This document shows positions 52,032-64,000 of a DNA stretch of 64,000 nucleotides, piece by piece. The number at the start of each line of letters is the position of its first letter. Positions within the stretch are counted from its first letter, which is position 1. Source of the stretch: Hippophae tibetana (Eukaryota > Streptophyta > Magnoliopsida > Rosales > Elaeagnaceae). The stretch lies in contig CM072807.1 in assembly GCA_037013495.1 (NCBI GenBank), positions 9,861,001-9,925,000 of the forward strand, in the 5' to 3' direction. Below the pieces are notes generated by a model. That model worked only from the letters and a program-made list of their open reading frames with translations. It did not search any database and was not told the origin of the DNA. Made by a program: the position numbers and the translations under genes.

Positions 52032-53600
52032 TAGGGTATAACCTCACTATTTGTTTTACGTGGCTTTGCATTGAATCTCTCCTAAAAATGCCTTTTTCTA
52101 AAGCCTGTAGTTATGTAACGTTATTTTTAAAAAAATAAATAAAATAAGAATTTTTATTTATCTTAATACATTATAACGTGTAAATTATTCTATGTTCTAT
52201 AAGAAATTAATATTATTTTTTAAAAAATAATAATATTTATAATATAATTAAAATTTATAAACATAAAAATAATATCTTTTATATCAAATTTATATCTTTT
52301 CATAAAAAAGTATGAAAGTCAAAAATTTAACTTGTACAAATATAATTTGTTTAAGTTGAATTTTATAATTATGTAATATCAAAATCTATTGATTAAATCT
52401 TATTTAATATTAGAAAATCCTATCAATTTTTGTTACTCTTTTTTTCGTTTAAGTTTGCTATCAGTGAGTGATGTTATTCTACATAAATTCCTCTTTATTA
52501 GGTTTCTTTTGGTTATATTTTTAGTTATTTTGAATAAAAATATATATATTTATGTTACTTTTTTTATCTATATCTAATTATATGGTATTATATATATATA
52601 TTTATGATGATTTATATCATGTTTATGCAAGTAAAAATTATATTTTACTATCAATCTAAATCTTTATTTAAATACGTAATGTCAAATATCATGACGATTA
52701 TAATATAATATCAAGATTAAAAAAAACGATATATATATATATATATATATCAATTAAATTAGTTAAATAATTGAATGAAAAACATTAGGATAGAGTGAAA
52801 TATAAAAATTTAGTGTTTTTTTTGGTGTGTATTTAAGAAGGTTTTAATGTTAATTTAATAATTTTATTTGTTGATATATTTAGATTGATAATTTCGTATA
52901 TAAATTATACATTTTCAATCTTATTTAATATTATTAGTTAATATTTTATTGTTATTATTGAGTTTTAATAATTATCACAAAATATATGAAAGGTATATTT
53001 TTACATAATATTAATTAAATATTAGTATCATTATTTTTAGATATAGTTGTCATTAACAAAATATTAAAAATAAACATACAAAAATATCATCAAATTATTT
53101 TATTTGTTTTTTTTAACATTAAATTATATTTCATTTCATTTATATCATTAAATTATTAAATTTATTAAATTTATATTATTTTGTTAATCTTTGTCTAATA
53201 ACATCACACCTTGTATAATTAAATGATAAAATTTAAACAAATTAGATAATAAAATGTTATATTTAAAATAAATTATTATATAATAATTTAATACATAAAC
53301 AAAATAACCATGTTAATTTTTTTAGTAATTTTAAATATATATGGTGGAGTTAATTTTTATTTATCTGTTTATTTGTTTATTAATTATTATAAATAAAATT
53401 TATTATGAAATATGTAATAATTAATAAAATTAGAATTTATTTTTAAATAAAATTAAAGTGAGAATAAAATAAAAATTAAATAATAAGAATAAAACAAATA
53501 CAATTAATATCTATAATAATTAGTGAAAAAAAAGTAGGCATCAACAATTTATTGTGCCCATATGCTCTTAAAAAACTCGATGTACGAAAACAACCGTGTA
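52032..53600. other. AT-rich spacer upstream of the CDPK gene
   Basis: No gene is seen. It contains a (TA)n run near 52730-52750 and otherwise A/T-rich sequence with no clear element ends. Confidence 0.55.
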
Positions 53601-53605
53601 CGAAA

Positions 53606-53654
53606 GGCAACTATTGATTCGACAGGGAAAAAAAGGCGACTATTGATTGGACAG
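53606..53654 (+). repeat. Short direct repeats in the CDPK promoter region
   Basis: GGCAACTATTGATTCGACAG at 53606 recurs as GGCGACTATTGATTGGACAG at 53635 (offset 29). Just before it TGTACGAAA occurs twice (53581 and 53597). They lie about 230-300 bases before the CDPK ATG, so they could affect its promoter, but no known element is recognised. Confidence 0.7.
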
Positions 53655-53883
53655 TAAAAAAAAAAAAAGATGATCATTGAAAATTTGATACAACGTGAGA
53701 GAATCTACTTACTTATTTTGGATTGGACTGTGTTTCATTAGACAATGAAATTCCGCTGTTGAGACTTCGACGAAAAAGAGAGAGCCCCTCCCCAGCTAAG
53801 ACTGTTATTTTCTCTTCATTAGGGAAAAGCAAAAGGGTAATCTTCCATTTTTCTTTCCTAGAGTAAGATCTTGATCTCCTTCA

Positions 53884-58217
<4,334 letters not shown>

Positions 58218-58654
58218 CTGATGTAATCTCTCACGACATATTTTCATGGAAACCATTGGCTAAATATATTGATCTAGTCAAATTTTGTATTGGTTTTTAG
58301 ATAACTATGATAATTAGGGCATGACGTTAATGTCAAGCAAGAAAGAATTATAAGACAGCTTAATAGGTACTATTGACTGCAATGTTGTACATACCAGTTG
58401 CAATTTGAAAAATAATTATTCACATTGTTGGTGCATTCAGTATACACATGAACGAGGACCCTCAATTGGGGCCTTGGCTGTCACGACTCACGAGGACCTC
58501 GACCCCAAACATCAGACCTCCAACCTTCTTTCTAGACTTTGGTCTTAAAGACATCGGAATAAGGTCATTAAATCTTGATCTCAAGCAACCATCATATTAA
58601 ATAAGGAATCTAAAACTTTGAGAACTTTATTGTGTTTATCACCAAAGGAACTTA

Positions 58655-59372
58655 GGTTACATTTGTTTCGTAGAATGGAAACGAAATTGGAATGAGAATG
58701 AAATGTAATAGAAAGGAAACAATGTTATTTGGTTTGACCACTGGAATAAGCTCGGAATCAGGATTATAGTGTTTGATTTGGTTTGATCATTGGAATCAAA
58801 CTTTGAGGTTTGAGATTTGGGATTTAAAGTTTAGGAATTTAAGATTTAGAGTTTAGGGTTTAATGTTATATTTGTGGGTTAAAGTATAGGGTTAAAATTA
58901 TTATTTTTCTAAAAAGGGTTTAGGATTTTAGAATTTGGGATTTTGGATTTAGGGTTTTAGGATTTAGAATTTGGGGTTTAGGGTTTAAGGTTTAGGGATT
59001 TTGGATTTTGGGGTTTAGAGTTTAGTGTTTTGGAGTTTAAGGTTTTAGGATTTAGGGTTTAAGGATTTGGGATTTAGGGTTTAGGGTTTTGGGATTTAGC
59101 ATTTGAGGTTTAGGGTTTTAGGATTTGAATTTAGGGTTTAAAGTTTAAGGTTTTGAGATTTGAGTTTAGGGTTATATTTGGAATGAGAGTAAAATTGAAG
59201 AAAAATTTTGAGATGAGAATAAAATCATGATTCCTAAAGGAGGAGAAAAAATTGTGATTTCTTCTCTTTTAGTAATCGATTCAATTCCGTACAGTACATT
59301 TAGTACAAACAAACACACAAATAGAAAGAATTAATTCTGATTCTTTTACATTTCTTTCAACCAAACATCAAC
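58655..59372. mobile_element. Second Harbinger-like element (718 bp) with telomere-like interior
   Basis: It begins GGTTACATTTGTTTCG and ends CAACCAAACATCAAC, with TTA on both sides (58652-58654 and 59373-59375). The left arm has the same blocks as the element at 19634: GAAAGGAAACAAT, GGTTTGACCACTGGAAT, and CGGAATCAGGATTATAGTG. The right arm shares GGAGAA, ATTGTGATTTCTTCTCTTTTAGTAATC. The interior is a shorter degenerate TTTAGGG array in the same orientation. No coding capacity. Confidence 0.82.
58800..59175 (+). repeat. Degenerate telomere-like array in the second Harbinger-like element
   Basis: Repeated GGGTTTAGGG, GGATTTAGGG and GGGATTTGGGATTT-like units over about 370 bases on one strand. 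More decayed and about half as long as the array at 19940-20700. Confidence 0.85.
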
Positions 59373-59475
59373 TTAACGTAAGAAAAAAAAACTCTAATCA
59401 TTAGGGTTAGATCTTTGTACACCTCAAATCTAAGGGGCCCCTACCCATGAAGGTCTCTAGCTCCCTTGACCGTTG

Positions 59476-60282
59476 TGTTTTCAAGACACACTATGGCCAG
59501 AAAAACACTGAACAATGTTTCACAGTTTACTAGTAACAGCAAGGTACTTAGTATGACGCCACGCCCATTGGCAATAAACTTTCCCGATCCTTTTCTTCCT
59601 CAGCTCAACACTAACTACAACTGCCTTCCCAATGTGTTAAACTTTGGATTCAACCTCAATTCCTCCTGAATAAACAAGAACATTTAGATATGATATGGAA
59701 CAGCAGGAACAGTGGAAGGCAAATTGGTAAATAAATCAATGTCAATTTTTTTTTAATAAAGTTTACAAGGGGCATTAGATGGTTACTGAAATTAACAAAT
59801 TTATCACAATTAGCATGATAAAATCTCATCGAATATCATAATCAAAATTGACACGATAATCGAATACAATTAGGTATGCTTACAATTTACATGAAATCTC
59901 ATTGGATACATTTTTGTATGAATAACTATATTATTCAATCACATTATACTATTAATGTGTATCTTGCTCGTTACCCAACACCAATTAGGCTATTGCCTAA
60001 TCGATTTTTTGATATGTCTTACTCAAAAGCCGCTGTACACCAATCATCATCGATTCATCGTCTTCTCAACAATTTTTATTTTTATTGTAAAAATAGATAA
60101 ACTCAAGATACAATAGGAACAATTTAACATGTACTAAACAGAAAATCTGGTGTTTACTAATACTAAACTGTTTGGAGATGTCATTTAAGTAATTATTGTA
60201 ATAAATTCTAAATTTGCAAATAGATCTTGGAACCAAATACAAGAAGAAGGTAGTACTTATCATATAAGAGCTAACTAATTCT
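59476..60282. other. Spacer with no recognised feature
   Basis: Mixed-composition sequence between the element cluster and the 3' end of the gene at 60283-60807. No frame with family-like features was found. The right part is likely the 3' UTR of that gene. Confidence 0.5.
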
Positions 60283-60807
60283 TCACTTTCTCTTGTTCCG
60301 AGCAATGTTCTGTAAAAACAACAACTTCTTTAAAGCTCTCTGCATCAATCTTATACCACTAGCTCTCTTGGTCTTGGGTTTACTTGTCTCAGTACTTGTA
60401 ATATTTTTATAAGCTGTCTTTGTATCCACGACACTACTATACACCTCTTCTATTCCTCTATGATCTGCTAATTTTGAACCAAATTCATGACATGAATAAA
60501 CCTCATCATCATCATCATCATCAAAATAGCCATTATAATTGCAACCTGAAAGTCTCACTCTCATCAACTTCTCTGCCGTCTCTTCAGTCTTGGCGTCCAA
60601 GACTTCTAAATCCTCCCACAACATGTCCATTTTACAAGAGTCTGGCCCTTTTGATGATGATCTTCCGCTATCCTCTCCGCCGCCGTCGAAATCCGGATAT
60701 ATCAAAGAAGAAATGCGCCACAATGAGGTAGAAATTGAAAGTTGAGAAACAGGGTTATTGAAGTGTGTGCTTATAGATGGGAAGCTGAAATCATCATTAA
60801 TGTCCAT
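60283..60807 (-). CDS. Plant protein of unknown function, 174 aa, single exon
   Basis: I do not recognise a named family. The frame looks real: the ATG lies 64 bases downstream of a good TATA box and coding is uninterrupted for 174 codons. Composition is protein-like: a Ser-rich N-terminus, an acidic Asp run (residues about 96-101), and a Lys/Arg-rich C-terminus ending in RALKKLLFLQNIARNKRK. The middle block MDMLWEDLEVLD and the basic leucine-rich end recall small plant-only proteins with a conserved LWEDFN-type motif and a KKLFLL-like tail, but I cannot assign function from that. The basic tail could act as a nuclear-localisation signal; this is inference. No membrane segment or signal peptide is seen. 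Confidence 0.75.
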   Translation of the reverse strand: MDINDDFSFPSISTHFNNPVSQLSISTSLWRISSLIYPDFDGGGEDSGRSSSKGPDSCKMDMLWEDLEVLDAKTEETAEKLMRVRLSGCNYNGYFDDDDDDEVYSCHEFGSKLADHRGIEEVYSSVVDTKTAYKNITSTETSKPKTKRASGIRLMQRALKKLLFLQNIARNKRK

Positions 60808-60870
60808 ATTGTATTGGAACCAAAATGGCTTTTAGTTCAAAGGTTGGGAATTGAGAAGTATTAATGTATA

Positions 60871-60879
60871 ATTTATATA
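60871..60879 (-). promoter_or_regulatory. TATA box of the unknown-function gene
   Basis: TATATAAAT on the minus strand, 64-72 bases before the ATG at 60807. It is the only strong TATA-like motif close to this start, and it supports the frame as a real gene. Confidence 0.65.
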
Positions 60880-61514
60880 GTTTCAATTGCGTTTAACCAA
60901 TAGCACATTCGTCTAGTGTAAATATGTGTGAACGTGTAATCAGTTATGTAGAGAAATGAGAGCAAAAGGTCCAACGGTGATAAAATAGTACTTAAAAGTA
61001 TTCATTTTAGATAATTATAGGATTAGATATACTTAATTTTTATAATAATAAGACCATTAGTGTTAATTCAAAAATTTAAAAATTAAAGTGCATTCTTTAA
61101 GAAATATTTAACCATTGTATCACTTGTCTAAATATTAACGTTTATTAGTACACGAATTAAATTCATCCGATCTATTAACTTTTTGGCATAAGATTTGAAA
61201 ACTAACGGGAATTATTAGGCTTATCAATTTCATTAAAAAATATATAATATAAAAGGATACATTCAATAGGACTCTGTACTTGCACACGAAAAAATATAGA
61301 TGTTAGATGTTACAAATGTCAAAAAGGCTGAGGGCAGAAGAACAAGTTAGATAGCAATTAATGTATGAGAAACTAATTGGGTCGTATTCATACCAGCTAG
61401 CGCCAGATTGCTCGGTTGAATAAATGCATGGAAACAAAGAAAATATGGTTAGTGTACTTATGAATTATGATGGATAAAAAGTTATTACACATAAGACGTG
61501 GAATGTATAGCAAT
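60880..61514. other. AT-rich spacer, promoter side of the unknown-function gene
   Basis: No gene or element was recognised up to the MITE at 61515. Upstream regulatory sequence of the minus-strand gene would lie here. Confidence 0.45.
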
Positions 61515-61823
61515 TAGGGGTGTTTATGGTCCGATTCGGTCCGGTTTTTTCTAAAAAAAATTTAACTGGATCGGACTGGACCGTTTGACTTATAAAACCG
61601 TTCGGTCCGGTTTTATTCCCGGTTTGGTTCGATTTTTTTATAATTTAATGAAAAATAATGTAAAATTTTTAATATATTATTAAACTGGTCCGGTTCGATT
61701 TAAACGGTTTAAAATTAATACAAATCGGACCGGACCGTTTGATTAATAAAACCATTCGATTTGGTCCGATTCGATCCGATTTTACGATTTAGTCCAATCC
61801 GATCCGGTTTATGGACACCCCTA
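61515..61823. mobile_element. hAT-type MITE (309 bp), same family as 51666-52031
   Basis: The left end is TAGGGGTGTTTATGG and the right end TTATGGACACCCCTA, inverted. The flanks are ATAGCAAT and ATAACAAT (one mismatch), an 8-bp duplication. It has the same GGTCCGATTCGGTCC and ACCGGTT-like motifs as its relative. No coding capacity. Confidence 0.9.
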
Positions 61824-61831
61824 ATAACAAT

Positions 61832-62526
61832 ACAATAAGTAGCAAGGTTATGTTACTATTTTGCATGAATTGGCAAAATAGTGCAGGTTTTGGTGTTACA
61901 TGACCTGTTGTAGACACTTAACACAACAAAATTACCAAATATTAATATTTAAAATTTGTATCCTTATAAATATAATCATTTAAATATATTTAATATTAAA
62001 ATCTATTCAAAAATTTACAATCATATATATGATAGATTAAACATTAACTATAAGAAAAGATCAAAACCATAAAATTATAAATATAAACACGAATCAAAAG
62101 TAAAAGTAAAGATTATTATATTCAACTAGTAACAAATATATACTACTATAAGTTGCTAACTGTCAAGATTAAAATTTAACAAAACTTAATAATATATATG
62201 TTTTTTTTTTCCTTTCCTTGCCATTCTGCCGATCCTATGCTCTTTCAGTTCCAGCGTTTAATAGAATTAATGGTATTCAAACATTAATTCAAATGCCATA
62301 AAAATGTTTCCATTAATTTGCATTTCAATCGTAAAATTTAAATAGTCAAAACGGTTTTATGAGTTATTTGTAACTCAATTTCTCATTTAATTTAATATTA
62401 TTTTTAATACGTAAATATATTTAAAATACTCATAAGAAAACCTAAATCTACCGTGACTGCTCACTAATAATAAATGGGTTCCGCTTAAATTAACACTTCA
62501 AAATAACATATCATCATAGTTAATTA
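61832..62526. other. AT-rich spacer left of the Copia LTR
   Basis: Nothing was recognised. The last five bases (AATTA) may be one half of the retrotransposon's target duplication; the partner is off the right edge. Confidence 0.45.
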
Positions 62527-63017
62527 TGTTGTGAAATTACGCAAATTCTCGATAAGTCAGATTTATGAGAAAATAAGAATAAAAATAACACACAAATTTG
62601 ATAACGGAGTTCGGCCAATCTTGCTTACGTCTTCGGACCTCCTGCAGATCTTTTTACTGAAATAGGAGAAATTACACAAGGTGTTTACAACACTCACAAC
62701 TCATAACCTAATTACACATAAGAAAATTACTCTCAATTTTCTCTCACAAAAGCTTTTCTCTCTACGTTTTTCTCTCAATTGTAATGAACACTTTGGATGA
62801 TTAATTCATTACAATTACACATCTATTTATAGGAAAATTCACTCCTTGAATTACTCCTTAAATTAATGGTTTCTTGAATTGCTCCTTGAATTAAGCTCCA
62901 TGTTTTACTCCTTATTTTGCTCCATGTTTTACTCCTTGTTTTGCTCCATATTTTGCTCAATGTTTTGCTCTTTAATTTGCTCCTTAAATTTATAACAATC
63001 TCCAACAATCTCCAACA
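62527..63017 (-). repeat. 3' LTR of the Tnt1-like Copia element, about 491 bp
   Basis: On the minus strand it begins TGTTGGAGATTG after the polypurine tract and ends TTTCACAACA, giving TG..CA borders. The end matches the LTR scrap at 28200-28229. The 5'-TGTTGGAGAT unit is repeated at the start, so the exact first base could shift by ten. Confidence 0.8.
62845..63000 (-). repeat. Short tandem repeats in the LTR U3 region
   Basis: On the plus strand, units such as GCTCCATGTTTTACTCCTT and GCTCCATATTTTGCTCAAT follow one another, with a basic spacing of about 12-15 bases. They lie in the upstream (U3) part of the LTR, where enhancer-like repeats occur in Tnt1-type elements. Confidence 0.75.
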
Positions 63018-63088
63018 ATCTCCCACTTGAAGACTGATTTTAATGTGTCTTCACATCTCGATCAATGCAGTAACTTTTCTAGTCTTTT

Positions 63089-64000
63089 TTACTCTAGCAG
63101 ACCAACTGAAGTTGAGCACAACTTCAGTTTGTCAATAGTCACCTCCTTTGTTAACATATTTACTGGAATTTTGCTTCCTTGAATCTTCTCTAGTATTAAC
63201 ACATTATCTTCCAATAAAGATCTGATGAAGTGATAACGAAGTCCAATATGCTTGGTTCTAGAATGAAATGCTGAATTCTTCGCCAAATGTATTGCACTTT
63301 GACTATCACTATGCAGAACATTCTTCTCCTGTTTGAATCCCAGCTCAGTTAACAAACCTTGAAGCCATATCATCTCTTTACTAGCTTCAGTTACTACTAC
63401 ATACTCAGCCTCTGTAGTGGATAGAGTGACAATTTTCTGTATTTGTGACATCCAACTAACAGCTGTAGTTCCAACAGTAAATATATAACCGGCGGTGCTT
63501 CTTCAGTGATCAACTTCACCTCCAAAGTCTGCGTCTACGTACCCTTGTACTTTTAACTCTCATTTACTAAAGTACAAGCACATTTCTGTGGTGCCTCGCA
63601 GATACCTCAAAATCCACTTGACTGCTTCCCAATGATTTTTCCCTGGATTTGACATAAATCTGCTAACAACTCCCACTGCATGGCCAATTTCTGGTCTCAT
63701 ACAGACCATTACGTACATCAAACTTCCAATGGCTGAGGCATAAGGAACCTTAGCCATGAATTCTCTCTATTCCTCTATCTGAGGGGACTGATCCTTAGAT
63801 AGACGAAAATGACTGGCCAAGGGTGTGCTAACTGGCTTGGCATCACCCATGTTGAATCTTTGCAAAACACGATTGATGTACTCTGCCTGAGATAACTGCA
63901 AGGATTCTTTCTTCTTATTTCTTGTGATTTGCATTTCAAGAATCTTCTTTGCTGGACCCAAGTCTTTCATGTCAAACTTCTTTGACAATTGTTGCTTCAA
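63089..64000 (-). pseudogene. Copia reverse transcriptase end and RNase H of the right-edge element
   Basis: From the right edge: KKFDMKDLGPAKKILEMQIT (63990 down), then AKVPYASAIGSLMYVMVCMR (63757-63560), then the RNase H part SQIQKIVTLSTTEAEYV, HSDSQSAIHLAKN and RTKHIGLRYHFIRSLLED, ending SVGLLE at 63089. Single stop codons separate the three blocks (near 63760 and 63555), so the polyprotein is interrupted but only lightly. It shows what relic C has lost after LLED. Confidence 0.85.

Larger units (their letters stand above)
58430..59475 (+). repeat. Possible solo LTR remnant split by the Harbinger-like element
   Basis: The flanks of the 58655-59372 element (58430-58654 and 59376-59475) have a GC-richer, LTR-like character (GAGGACCTCGACCCCAAACA; CTCTAATCATTAGGGTTAGA). 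They would join across one TTA. No internal retroelement sequence is nearby and no target duplication was found, so this is tentative. Confidence 0.35.
62527..64000 (-). mobile_element. Tnt1/Tork-like Copia retrotransposon (minus strand), 3' part with LTR, runs off right edge
   Basis: A 3' LTR (62527-63017), a polypurine tract (AAGTGGGAGA on the minus strand, about 63018-63027) and the RT/RNase H end (63089-64000) lie in the right order for a minus-strand element. It is the same family as relic C but much less decayed. The rest of the element must lie beyond 64000. Confidence 0.9.

Overview
This is a 64 kb piece of a flowering-plant (eudicot) nuclear genome. Three things support this: genes with short exons and GT..AG introns, AT-rich spacers full of plant-type Copia, hAT and Harbinger-like elements, and plant-specific families (MORN-type PIP5K, CDPK, SAUR). 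Degenerate TTTAGGG motifs match the plant telomere unit. I cannot name the species.

Layout, left to right. 1-2990 is the 3' part of a decayed Copia retrotransposon (+), split by a 516-bp hAT MITE with a perfect 8-bp target duplication. 3901-7936 (-) is a MORN-repeat phosphatidylinositol-4-phosphate 5-kinase gene, rebuilt here as seven exons; its final C-terminal exon(s) are not in the window. 10.3-12 kb is AT-rich with tandem repeats. 12-28.2 kb is a nested transposon block: a SIRE/Maximus-like Copia relic (+) carrying a 3.9-kb hAT element with a decayed transposase and a Harbinger-like element filled with telomere-like repeats, then a minus-strand Copia relic, then a plus-strand Tnt1-like Copia relic.

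30530-43443 (+) is an apparently intact P5A-type ATPase (PDR2/MIA-like), rebuilt as 21 coding exons and 1191 residues, with a Copia fragment in intron 17. 44125-44364 (-) is a SAUR gene. 44.4-53.7 kb is AT-rich spacer with one hAT MITE. 53884-58217 (+) is an intact calcium-dependent protein kinase (CPK4/11/12-like, seven exons, 501 residues); its first intron holds a fragment resembling mitochondrial rps10. A second telomere-repeat Harbinger-like element follows at 58655-59372. 60283-60807 (-) is a small single-exon gene of unknown function. A third hAT-type MITE lies at 61515-61823, and a better-preserved Tnt1-like Copia element (-) with its 3' LTR runs off the right edge.

The host genes do not form a pathway. 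Each appears to be an independent gene: phosphoinositide signalling, ER P-type ATPase, auxin-responsive small protein, calcium signalling. The most unusual features are the two Harbinger-like elements whose interiors are degenerate telomere heptamers, the hAT element with its matching internally deleted derivative, and the organelle-like rps10 fragment in the kinase intron. Exon boundaries were placed by eye from conserved protein sequence and GT/AG sites; family assignments come from remembered family features, not searches.
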